NCBI GenBank assembly: GCA_022843585.1
Contig: JALHNJ010000009.1
Coordinates: forward strand, 1 to 64,000
DNA from: Chitinophagaceae bacterium
Lineage (GTDB): Bacteria; Bacteroidota; Bacteroidia; Chitinophagales; Chitinophagaceae
Reading direction: 5' to 3'
DNA length: 64,000 nt
The position numbers were made by a program, and so were the translations under genes. Position 1 is the first letter of the stretch, and each line of letters starts with the position of its first letter. Below are positions 1 through 7,055 of the stretch, piece by piece. The notes beneath the pieces are model-generated. The model saw only the letters and a program-made list of their open reading frames with translations. It was not told the DNA's origin and searched no databases.

Positions 1-741
1 GATAAACAACGACAGGATAAGCAAGATCAAAATGAATTAGATGATACGGCAAGCTCCCGTTTACAAAAGTTTATTGGCATGACCAATGCAGAGATTGATA
101 AATTGGTTACCCAAAATGCGATCCTTATAGGTAATACTTCAGTAAATAAAGATGATTGGAATAGACTAAAACAGGCACTTACTTTTTCAAACAGTACTTC
201 TAAATTAATTGGTGATAAGGTATCATTAATAAATGAGCTGATAAATCGTAACACCGTAGTAAAGCTTGACCAGGATGTTCTGTTTGGACCCGGGCAATAC
301 AATCTTTCACCTTCTGTAGCCTATAACATTGGCAAAATATTTGATCCGGTTGCAAAAGAGATTGATTACTTCGTAAAAAAATATCCCGACTTTCCATTGT
401 CGCTTGTAATCACTGCAAAAGGTTATGCCGATGCTACTAAAATAGATGAAAGTTCTTTTTTGTATAAAAAATTAAGACCTACTCTTACTATACCTGAATC
501 AGCTACTGCCACCAACGAACAAATTAATACAGCACTGTCCAATGCAAGAGCAAAGTCTGTAATAGAATTGCTTAAAACATTTACCGTTGGAAAATCTGCT
601 GATGGGAATAATATCAGGAACCTGTTGTTTCTGCATGAAGGCAAAGGAGAAAAATTTCCCAATCCTAAAATAACGGATTACAGTATTAACGACCCCCGCC
701 GACGCATTGTGCTTTTATTCTGGAGTATTTTCCCTGATTAA
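1..741 (+). CDS. OmpA-like domain protein, 5' end missing
   Basis: The reading frame is open from base 1, so the true start lies upstream of the window. The last ~150 residues resemble the OmpA/MotB peptidoglycan-binding fold: a strand with ITAKGYADATK, an ALSNARAKSVIELL helix where OmpA proteins carry 'LSxxRAxxV', and a closing DPRRRIVLLF strand like the usual 'NRRVEI'. Proteins with this domain sit in the periplasm and tie the envelope or an integral membrane complex to peptidoglycan. The N-terminal part seen here is polar and helical, with no recognisable domain. The stop codon directly abuts the stop of the convergent DUF4197 gene. The fold call is fairly good; the specific role is unknown because the N-terminus is missing. 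Confidence 0.7.
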   Translation, partial: DKQRQDKQDQNELDDTASSRLQKFIGMTNAEIDKLVTQNAILIGNTSVNKDDWNRLKQALTFSNSTSKLIGDKVSLINELINRNTVVKLDQDVLFGPGQYNLSPSVAYNIGKIFDPVAKEIDYFVKKYPDFPLSLVITAKGYADATKIDESSFLYKKLRPTLTIPESATATNEQINTALSNARAKSVIELLKTFTVGKSADGNNIRNLLFLHEGKGEKFPNPKITDYSINDPRRRIVLLFWSIFPD

Positions 742-1461
742 CTATTTTCCGCCAAATATTTTTTTCAGTATATCAGAGGTCCTGGCCAATGGATTAGCTC
801 TTATATTAGCTTCTTCTTTTGCAACCTGGTCAAATAATGCATCTACGGCTTTGCCAACAACATAAGAAGTAAGATTGGGATCTGCCTTTTTAAATGTAGT
901 GGGTAGTTTATTGTAGGTATTAATAATATCAGAATAATATTTTGTAGCTTCTGTTTTATCTAAGGATGATTTTACAGAAGGCGTAAATGCAGCAATCAAT
1001 TGTTGCTTGGTTTTTTCTTTAAAATATTTCGTGGCTTCATCTTTATCACCTTTAATAATATTCACAGCATCTTTCAGCGTCATCGCTTTAATGGCATCTA
1101 CAAAAATAGGTTTTGCAAACCCCACTGCATCTTCTGCACCCCTGTTTATTGCCAGTATGGCTTTATCAACCTGTGCGCCCATTCCCAGATTGCGCAATGT
1201 TTTTTCAGCCTTTAAAGCATCGGGAGGCAAAAGCATTTTATACAACTCATTACCAAAAAATCCATCTTCTTTATTGAGATTTAAAACTGCATTTGTAACT
1301 CCTTGGGATAAAGCTTCTTTAATTCCTTGACCAGCCTCCCCTTCCGTAATACCTGAACCTGACTTATTACCCCCTAATATTTTAGGCAATGAAATTTGAG
1401 AATAAGAAGTAGATGCAGCTAGCAAAAAGCTTGCAAACAAAGCAATAGAAAAAGTTTTCAT
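742..1461 (-). CDS. DUF4197 family protein, secreted
   Basis: 239 residues. A signal peptide of about 21 residues (MKTFSIALFASFLLAASTSYS) is followed by a full-length DUF4197 domain. Family hallmarks seen are EGEAGQGIKEALSQG, the NRGAEDA motif, FVDAIKAMTLKDA and the C-terminal VDALFDQVAKEE helix. It is predicted to be periplasmic, and the family has no established biochemical function. It is a close tandem paralog of the next gene upstream (1569-2267), 107 bases away on the same strand, but has a cleaved signal peptide where the paralog has a lipobox. Confidence 0.85.
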   Translation of the reverse strand: MKTFSIALFASFLLAASTSYSQISLPKILGGNKSGSGITEGEAGQGIKEALSQGVTNAVLNLNKEDGFFGNELYKMLLPPDALKAEKTLRNLGMGAQVDKAILAINRGAEDAVGFAKPIFVDAIKAMTLKDAVNIIKGDKDEATKYFKEKTKQQLIAAFTPSVKSSLDKTEATKYYSDIINTYNKLPTTFKKADPNLTSYVVGKAVDALFDQVAKEEANIRANPLARTSDILKKIFGGK

Positions 1462-1568
1462 AAACGAGATTTTAAATCTGGCACAAGATAGTACTCCCTG
1501 CTGCTTGCTGAAAGTACCGGAGCAGATTTTGACGTTATTTTATACTATTAACTGTGCGGTACTAGTGT

Positions 1569-2267
1569 TTATTTTACGCCACCACCAAAAACCCTTCGTA
1601 ATAGTTCGGTAGTACGGGCAGCAATGTTCTGACGGATGTTTAGTTCCTCTTTTGCCACGAGGTCAAAAAGAGCATCAGTAGCCTTGTTCGTAACGAATGA
1701 AGCAAGGTCTGGATTTATTTTCTTGAATGTAGTAGGAAAATTATTATAGGTATTGATTACATCACCATAATACTTAGTAGCATCAACTTTATCTAATGAT
1801 GTTTTAATAACAGGCATAAAAGCTGCCACCAACTTATCAGTAGTTTTAACTCTAAAAAAATGTGTAGCGCTGGTATCACCATTTTTTACCAACCCAATTG
1901 CATCGCTTAACGTCATGCTTTTTATAGCGTCAACAAAAATTGGCTTAGCATAACCAGCAGCATCCTCTGCACCGCGGTTAATTGACAGGATAGCTTTATC
2001 CACCATTTTACCCATACCCAAATCTCTTAATGTGTTTACCACTTTTTGTGCATCTGGTGGCATTAAAATTTTATAGAATGCATCGCCAAAAAAACCATCT
2101 TGTTTGTTCAACTTCAAAACGGCTTTTACCAGACCCTGGCTCAACGCTTCCTTAATTCCTTCCCCAGCCTCAGCTTCTGTTACACCGCCAACATTTGGAA
2201 GGTTAGATAACACATCACAACTACTTAGTGATATTGAAAGAAGAGCAACTGCCAGTATTTTTTTCAT
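1569..2267 (-). CDS. DUF4197 family lipoprotein
   Basis: 232 residues. The N-terminus MKKILAVALLSISLSSCD is a lipoprotein signal with Cys at about residue 17, so the protein should be lipid-anchored on the periplasmic side. The rest is a DUF4197 domain (EAEAGEGIKEALSQG, SINRGAEDAAGYAKPIFVDAIKSMT, ATDALFDLVAKEE). It is colinear with the paralog at 742-1461 and shares most motif residues, which suggests a local duplication. It lies 45 bases downstream of the paired HTH regulator genes on the same strand and may be co-transcribed with them. Function is unknown. Confidence 0.85.
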   Translation of the reverse strand: MKKILAVALLSISLSSCDVLSNLPNVGGVTEAEAGEGIKEALSQGLVKAVLKLNKQDGFFGDAFYKILMPPDAQKVVNTLRDLGMGKMVDKAILSINRGAEDAAGYAKPIFVDAIKSMTLSDAIGLVKNGDTSATHFFRVKTTDKLVAAFMPVIKTSLDKVDATKYYGDVINTYNNFPTTFKKINPDLASFVTNKATDALFDLVAKEELNIRQNIAARTTELLRRVFGGGVK

Positions 2268-2312
2268 GTTTTTAATTTTGTGCTATTATTAAGTAGCGAA
2301 AACCACGCCATG

Positions 2313-3314
2313 CTACATTTTTAAGGCTTGTTTACGATGAAGAATTTTGTCTCTTATAATTCTAAAAAACCGGGCTCTTTCTTTTTCACTCACTTCGCTT
2401 AGCAACGTAGCTCTTTTAATTTGGTTTTGAATGTGATTGTTCATGTTTTCATTAAATGCCGGGTCTTGCGTAATCATGAAGTTAATGGAAGTATGTGCTA
2501 CATACGACATTTTATTACCATCCATTACAACCATCATACTATTATCCCCAATCAACACTTCATTAAAATACATCCGAAACTTTCCGATTGGTTTCTTTTC
2601 TGCATCACCATAATTGAATTTATATCCTAACGCCGCCTGTTCTTCAAGGTGTGCCCACATTTTTTCCATTGCTTCATATAATCTCCACACATCTTTATCC
2701 GACTCAAATACCCCACCGTCATGGTAAAATTCAATCTGCCGGAAGAAAATATTCATACTTTCCAGATTCCAGACCTCCACACTTGGTATTTGGTTGTACA
2801 GATGAAGTACTTTTTGTTCCAATGCAAATAATTCATCGGGCTGGTCTTCAAACTTAAATTTTCGTTTTTCAAACTCTGGAAATTGAAAATAGGTTTTCAA
2901 CCAGAAAAACCATTTAAAAACCGCAATTTCCCGTATGTGATAGTGATGGAAAATTGGCAGATCCTTGCACATATAATAAAACTCCTTTTCCTTAAAACTA
3001 TTCATATAAGCAAGGTTATGCATCATACTTGTTACATATTCTTCAAACCTGAATGTTTTTCGATCAAGGAATTGCCCCTGAAATAGAATACCGGTAGGTT
3101 GTAAATTCATTAACCTATCCAGCGATACCCTATAATGATTACAAAGTATTTGAAGCTCATCGATTGTTACAGATTTTTCTCCCCGTATTCTTCTGTATGC
3201 ACTATCGGTACTTATTTCGAGCAGTTTTGCAATTTCCTCTACTGCAGACTGGTTCTCGCCTATTTTATCTTTTATAGATTTAAAAAGCTGCTCCTGTATT
3301 TGCCCGGTTGTCAT
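2313..3314 (-). CDS. HTH (XRE/BetR-like) transcriptional regulator
   Basis: 333 residues. Residues ~18-68 form a helix-turn-helix of the XRE/BetR type (EIAKLLEISTDSAYRRIRGE, then TIDELQILCNHYRVSLDRLM). The remaining ~260 residues are rich in aromatic and charged residues, have no membrane segment, and match no domain I recognise. They probably sense a ligand or mediate dimerisation. The ATG lies 2 bases after the stop of the paralogous regulator upstream, so the two are almost certainly one transcript. Both share AYRRIRGE, IEFY, GYKF and a conserved C-terminus. Target genes are unknown; the DUF4197 pair downstream is the nearest candidate. Confidence 0.8.
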   Translation of the reverse strand: MTTGQIQEQLFKSIKDKIGENQSAVEEIAKLLEISTDSAYRRIRGEKSVTIDELQILCNHYRVSLDRLMNLQPTGILFQGQFLDRKTFRFEEYVTSMMHNLAYMNSFKEKEFYYMCKDLPIFHHYHIREIAVFKWFFWLKTYFQFPEFEKRKFKFEDQPDELFALEQKVLHLYNQIPSVEVWNLESMNIFFRQIEFYHDGGVFESDKDVWRLYEAMEKMWAHLEEQAALGYKFNYGDAEKKPIGKFRMYFNEVLIGDNSMMVVMDGNKMSYVAHTSINFMITQDPAFNENMNNHIQNQIKRATLLSEVSEKERARFFRIIRDKILHRKQALKM

Positions 3315-3316
3315 TG

Positions 3317-4312
3317 CTATAAGTTACGTTTTCTATCCTGTATCTTGAAAAGTAAAATATTAAAGAAAATATTGCGTTGCTTTTCACTGCTCTCACTAAT
3401 CAGGGTTGCTTTTCGCATAAGGTTTTGTAGGTCTTCGTTTACCTGGCCACAGAATTCTTCATCCCGGGTATAGATATAATTCAGAACATCATAATTAAGA
3501 TAAACAGATCGCATATGATCTGTTATTACGAGGATTGTATTGTCGCCCAATACAACCCTGTTATAAAAAAACCGGAACGGAACCTTTTTACCTTCTATAT
3601 TTTCACCCGGCATGAATTTGTAGCCAAATTCTGCTTGTGCTTTTAAATGTAGTATTGTTTCTTCTAATGCATTATACACCTGCCTGATATCTGCTGCGGA
3701 AGAAAAAAGACCCGACTCTTTATAAAACTCAATCTGCGAAATATTGCTATTGATACATTCTGTATTCCATATTTCAGTAGAAGGTATTAATGTATACGCC
3801 TTTGTGAACTCCCTGCTTTGTTGCTCTATCTCAGGGGAAACACAGTTAAAATCAAATCCTTTATTAGTAAAGTCTGGATGTTGTAAAATACTTTTCATCC
3901 AAAAAAAATAACGGAATGCAATTAGAGGGGAATAGTAGAAGTTATGAAACAATGGAATGTCTTTGGTGAGATAAATAACTTCCTTTTGAAAAAAACTATT
4001 GATATGATGGGCTAATCCAATAAGACCCGACAAATATTTTTGATAAGAGTATTCCTTGTTATGTATTCGTATATTTTGAAAAAGAATAGTCCCGCTTGTA
4101 CTATTTAATAGCTGATCCACAGATAATTTAAAATGGTCACAGAGCAATCTTGCTTCTTCTAATACTAACGGAGTTTCGCCACGGATACGGCGGTAAGCAC
4201 TGTCGCTGCTTACATGGAGTATTTCTGAAACAACATCCACCATAGACAGATCCTGCGGCAGCATTTCTTTTATCCGCTGAAATAAAAAGTCCTGTGAGTT
4301 GGCAGTGGTCAT
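3317..4312 (-). CDS. HTH (XRE/BetR-like) transcriptional regulator, first of a tandem pair
   Basis: 331 residues from the ATG at 4312. The longest open frame starts 30 bases upstream at a TTG, but this ATG follows an AAGGAG ribosome-binding site and gives MTTANSQDFLFQRIKEML, which aligns with the MTTGQIQEQLFKSIKDKI of the paralog. The HTH spans residues ~18-65 (VSEILHVSSDSAYRRIRGE). The long C-terminal region aligns with the downstream paralog throughout. The pair looks like a duplication kept in one operon. An inverted repeat just upstream of the start (4329-4346) could act as operator or leader hairpin. Confidence 0.8.
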   Translation of the reverse strand: MTTANSQDFLFQRIKEMLPQDLSMVDVVSEILHVSSDSAYRRIRGETPLVLEEARLLCDHFKLSVDQLLNSTSGTILFQNIRIHNKEYSYQKYLSGLIGLAHHINSFFQKEVIYLTKDIPLFHNFYYSPLIAFRYFFWMKSILQHPDFTNKGFDFNCVSPEIEQQSREFTKAYTLIPSTEIWNTECINSNISQIEFYKESGLFSSAADIRQVYNALEETILHLKAQAEFGYKFMPGENIEGKKVPFRFFYNRVVLGDNTILVITDHMRSVYLNYDVLNYIYTRDEEFCGQVNEDLQNLMRKATLISESSEKQRNIFFNILLFKIQDRKRNL

Positions 4313-4328
4313 GGTAGGCTCCTTAAGC

Positions 4329-4346
4329 AAGATTGCATTCAATCTT
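4329..4346 (-). promoter_or_regulatory. Inverted repeat in the leader of the HTH regulator pair
   Basis: AAGATTG at 4329-4335 and CAATCTT at 4340-4346 form a perfect 7-base stem around a 4-base loop. CTTAAG occurs on both flanks. It sits 17 bases upstream of the regulator ATG at 4312. It could be an autoregulatory operator or a leader hairpin; the sequence alone does not decide. Confidence 0.4.
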
Positions 4347-4704
4347 AAGCAGAACTCCCCCTGTTCTGTTTGTAAAAGTTACTCGATTTTAAACAAACCG
4401 ACAATATGCCACGGGGGATTTTAGTAAAATTTGCCAATTCAAATCGATCAATTGCAAAATTCAATTTCTTATTCCCCTTGCCCGGATATAGCTTGGCAGT
4501 ACTAAAACTTTAATTATGAAACGACCTCTTTTTATCCCTGATTGACTTTGTTCCTCCGTAGCACATTGAAGAGCAACTACTTTGCTATTAAAATTGGCTT
4601 TTTACTAATAATACGAAAACATGAAAATAACCTGCCTGTTTCAATCTGACCCTAATTAGTTATAACTCTATGTATAATGATTCTTAATCACCAAACTACT
4701 AATT
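4347..4704. other. Divergent intergenic region, no gene seen
   Basis: The AT-rich spacer between the divergent HTH regulators and the membrane-protein pair at 4705 must hold promoters for both directions. I find no clean TTTG/TAnnTTTG pair. A 9-codon open frame starting near 4516 is too short to call. Nothing else recognisable. Confidence 0.4.
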
Positions 4705-5166
4705 ATGAAATCACAGATTATTATTACTGTTTTACTACTTTTTGCTGGCAGCTCTTTAGCGCAACTATCAGAACCGCCCAATCCATCACAGCCTTTTTCC
4801 AGGGACTATTATCTAAAAAAAAGTAAGAGCAATAAAACTGCTGCCTGGGTAATGCTTGCTGCCGGAACCGTATTAGTTGGAACTGGTATTGGAGTTGGAC
4901 TAAATGAATCGACTGATGCTTTTGTAACCATATTTACTGTTGAAGAAGAAAAATATTCCAAAACTGGTGAGATTTTATTTTTTTCCGGTCTTGCTGTTGC
5001 TGCTACAAGTATCCCCCTTTTTATAGCTTCTGATAAAAACAGGAAAAAGGCTAACGCTGTTTCCGCATCTTTAAAAATGGAAAAAAGTTTGTTGTTGCGC
5101 CAGCAATCTTTTGTAAAAACTAATTTTCCTTCAATTACTATAAAAGTTAATTTAAACAAACTATGA
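4705..5166 (+). CDS. Hypothetical membrane protein with signal peptide
   Basis: 153 residues, family not recognised. A signal peptide covers ~1-19 (ending SSLAQ). Two hydrophobic segments follow, at ~47-66 (AAWVMLAAGTVLVGTGIGVG) and ~88-107 (ILFFSGLAVAATSIPLFIA), then a short SDKNRKKA loop and a basic C-terminus. This layout of signal peptide, two Gly/Ala-rich helices and a DKNRKKA turn recurs in uncharacterised Bacteroidota proteins. The stop overlaps the next gene's start by ATGA, so the two are translationally coupled. Confidence 0.65.
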   Translation: MKSQIIITVLLLFAGSSLAQLSEPPNPSQPFSRDYYLKKSKSNKTAAWVMLAAGTVLVGTGIGVGLNESTDAFVTIFTVEEEKYSKTGEILFFSGLAVAATSIPLFIASDKNRKKANAVSASLKMEKSLLLRQQSFVKTNFPSITIKVNLNKL

Positions 5167-5912
5167 AAAAAATATCCTTCTGGGCCAAAAGCAACAAGCA
5201 AGCTGCCCGCATTATTATTGTTGTTTCATTTATTTTAATAGCAGTATCCGGAGTTATAACTGGTACTTTATTAAACGAACTTAGCCTTACTATACCCTTT
5301 TCTGGTCTTATACTAATCTTTTTTATTTATTTCGTCAGCATTCTTTATTATCCATCGCAACTACAAAAAAAAATACCTGCGGGCAGATTTTATCATTGGC
5401 AAAAGACCTGTGATTTTGCACTTGCTCTTTCAGGGTTTTTGATAATAGTATATGTAAGCAATGATAAGTTTAGAACGCTACATAACATTCCAATACAAAA
5501 GGCCGCCGCCAGTACCAGCTCTTTGCCCAGCGATAGCAGTCAGAAATCATATAAATCAATTAGCGCATTTTCTGCTTCCTTAAAAAATAATGAAGGAAAG
5601 AAACTGAAATTGAAGGAAAGAAAAAAACTGCTAAAAGAACAAGTGAGAGCTATTAAAAACTCAACTGACCTATCGAAAGGTGGTAAGATTGCACTGATTA
5701 TTCTCTCTGTAATTGTTGCTCTTGGATTACTATATCTTGTCGCAGCTCTTGCCTGTGGTCTCTCTTGTAACGGCTCTGCCGGTGCTGCTGTATTAGTGGC
5801 AATTGGGGGAACTGCCTTAGTTGCATATCTCCTCGTTATCGTAATCCGTGCTATTAATCAAAAACAAAGAAAAAAGTTATTAAACCCGGAAGAGCCTGCA
5901 AAAACCGGCTAA
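5163..5912 (+). CDS. Hypothetical multi-pass membrane protein
   Basis: 249 residues, family not recognised. Three hydrophobic segments lie in the first ~100 residues (IIIVVSFILIAVSGVITG; LILIFFIYFVSILYY; FALALSGFLIIVYV). A Ser-rich and then strongly basic stretch follows (KLKLKERKKLLKE), then two more hydrophobic segments from ~165 (ALIILSVIVALGLLYLVAAL and a Gly/Ala-rich helix). It overlaps the previous gene by four bases and ends just before a strong terminator, so the pair forms a two-gene operon. Nothing indicates function beyond membrane location. Confidence 0.6.
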   Translation: MKKISFWAKSNKQAARIIIVVSFILIAVSGVITGTLLNELSLTIPFSGLILIFFIYFVSILYYPSQLQKKIPAGRFYHWQKTCDFALALSGFLIIVYVSNDKFRTLHNIPIQKAAASTSSLPSDSSQKSYKSISAFSASLKNNEGKKLKLKERKKLLKEQVRAIKNSTDLSKGGKIALIILSVIVALGLLYLVAALACGLSCNGSAGAAVLVAIGGTALVAYLLVIVIRAINQKQRKKLLNPEEPAKTG

Positions 5913-5933
5913 TAAATCGCTGATTTTCTGATT

Positions 5934-5980
5934 AAAAGACCTCTGTTTTTACTTCTAAAGACGAGAGGTCTTTTTATTTT
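5934..5980 (+). terminator. Rho-independent terminator
   Basis: A perfect 11-base stem (AAAAGACCTCT at 5934-5944 with AGAGGTCTTTT at 5964-5974), a 19-base loop and a T-rich tail. It lies 22 bases after the stop of the membrane-protein gene. Confidence 0.85.
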
Positions 5981-6007
5981 TTCTTCGGTCGGCAACCAGT
6001 ACCTTTG
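5977..6007 (+). promoter_or_regulatory. Probable Bacteroidota promoter for the 6249 gene
   Basis: The -7 box TACCTTTG (6000-6007) matches TAnnTTTG exactly. A TTTT lies 19 bases upstream (5977-5980) in the -33 position, where TTTG is the consensus. The 'ccagTACCTTTGcc' context is shared with the lysS promoter. Initiation here would give a leader of about 235 bases. Confidence 0.5.
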
Positions 6008-6248
6008 CCCCTGCTGAAAACGACCCTGCAGCACACAGGATAGCTAAAAATTAGTATTGAAAAATAGAAAAGCAGTTGTGGTAAAGAATAATATATTTAT
6101 CATACCGGTTTAATTCGGGGAATGCTGAAAAATATTATTTTAGCCCTTTAGAGGCAAGATAAAAGGAGTTTCCGGAAAATCCAGACCAAAGAGTACGGCG
6201 CAGCAACCGAAAAGCGATATTAGTAGGCAAACCAAAAAATTACTGTTT
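6008..6248 (+). other. Long untranslated leader with potential RNA structure
   Basis: No open frame of note. AATAATAT (6087-6094) can pair with ATATTATT (6132-6139), enclosing a CCGG/TTCGG-containing segment. A smaller GCTGAAAA/TTTTAGC hairpin lies within 6124-6144. The 3' half is purine-rich with no obvious fold. I cannot match it to a riboswitch family. Confidence 0.3.
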
Positions 6249-6905
6249 ATGAAAAAAACGATTTTTATTTCTTTTCTTTTTGTTTGTTGCTTCCAGCTGA
6301 GTAGCCTTGCTCAAAAATCAAGAGTAGGTTTTAGCTTAACTGGCGGTCTTGCCACTCAGCGGGGAACTGTAGATGGCACAAAAGAAAAAGGTTTATATAC
6401 TCCGGGTTTTGGCGTTGGCTTTTTTGTGGATGCTCCGATTAAAAACAGCAAATTCAGTTTTCAGCCAGCTATTCAATATATACAAAAAGGAAAAGTACAA
6501 CAAGAACTACTTGGTGTATTACAGCCAAAAATTAGTGTTGAGCTTCGCTATGCAGAAATGCTATTTAATTTTGTATATAATACCGGTGGTAGTGCTGGTG
6601 GTTTTTTTATTGGCGCAGGTCCTACGCTTAGTTTTAATTTGCCCAGCAAACAAGTTACTGAAACAAGTGATGGCACAAAAACTGAAAGCGATTTAAGCTT
6701 TGGTAACGAAGTTGCCAATGCTTATAGAGGAATTGACTATGGTGCTAATTTTGTTATGGGCTATCGTTTAAAAGGTGGTTTTTTTGTATCGGCCAATGGT
6801 ACATTAGGATTGAGAAATCTAATTCCTGCTAACTCTTTGGCAACTGGTGAGATCAAAAACACCAATTTTGGACTTAATCTTGGTTGGCTGATCAACAACA
6901 AATAA
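6249..6905 (+). CDS. Outer-membrane beta-barrel protein (PorT/OMP_b-brl_2-like)
   Basis: 218 residues. A signal peptide of ~21 residues ends SLAQ, followed by alternating amphipathic strands typical of the small 8-strand outer-membrane barrels common in Bacteroidota (RVGFSLTGGL, FSFQPAIQYIQKG, RYAEMLFNFVYN, FFIGAGPTLSFNL, GANFVMGYRL, LGLNLGWLINNK-type closing strand). The length fits the family. It probably spans the outer membrane; its role is unknown. It is a single-gene unit between a predicted promoter and a strong terminator. Confidence 0.75.
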   Translation: MKKTIFISFLFVCCFQLSSLAQKSRVGFSLTGGLATQRGTVDGTKEKGLYTPGFGVGFFVDAPIKNSKFSFQPAIQYIQKGKVQQELLGVLQPKISVELRYAEMLFNFVYNTGGSAGGFFIGAGPTLSFNLPSKQVTETSDGTKTESDLSFGNEVANAYRGIDYGANFVMGYRLKGGFFVSANGTLGLRNLIPANSLATGEIKNTNFGLNLGWLINNK

Positions 6906-6922
6906 TTTACTGATCTTTTTAT

Positions 6923-6953
6923 AAAAAGCCTCCATACTATGGGGGCTTTTTTC
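6923..6953 (+). terminator. Rho-independent terminator
   Basis: AAAAGCCTCC and GGGGGCTTTT pair around a short ATACTAT loop with one G-U pair, followed by TTTTTT. It lies 18 bases after the outer-membrane protein stop. Confidence 0.85.
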
Positions 6954-6956
6954 GTC

Positions 6957-6987
6957 TTTGACTGCCACTGCCAAACCAGTACCTTTG
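6957..6987 (+). promoter_or_regulatory. Canonical Bacteroidota promoter of lysS
   Basis: TTTG (6957-6960), a spacer of exactly 19 bases, and TACCTTTG (6980-6987) match the Bacteroidota sigma-A consensus TTTG-N19-TAnnTTTG. Predicted initiation is near 6993, about 60 bases before the lysS ATG. Confidence 0.8.
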
Positions 6988-7055
6988 CCTGCCCGAATAC
7001 ACAATTAAAAAAATTGTGGTCAGTCGGGCAGCAATTTTGAAAAGTAATTGAAAAC

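Noticed and set aside
1000-1330. Plus-strand open frames opposite the first DUF4197 gene
   Set aside because: Shadow frames. The minus strand carries a complete domain with signal peptide, and the plus frames show no domain or plausible start context.
6140-6240. Possible cobalamin or SAM riboswitch before the 6249 gene
   Set aside because: A few words (GCAGCAACC, GGAAAATCC) recall riboswitch cores, but the order and the flanking stems do not fit either consensus.
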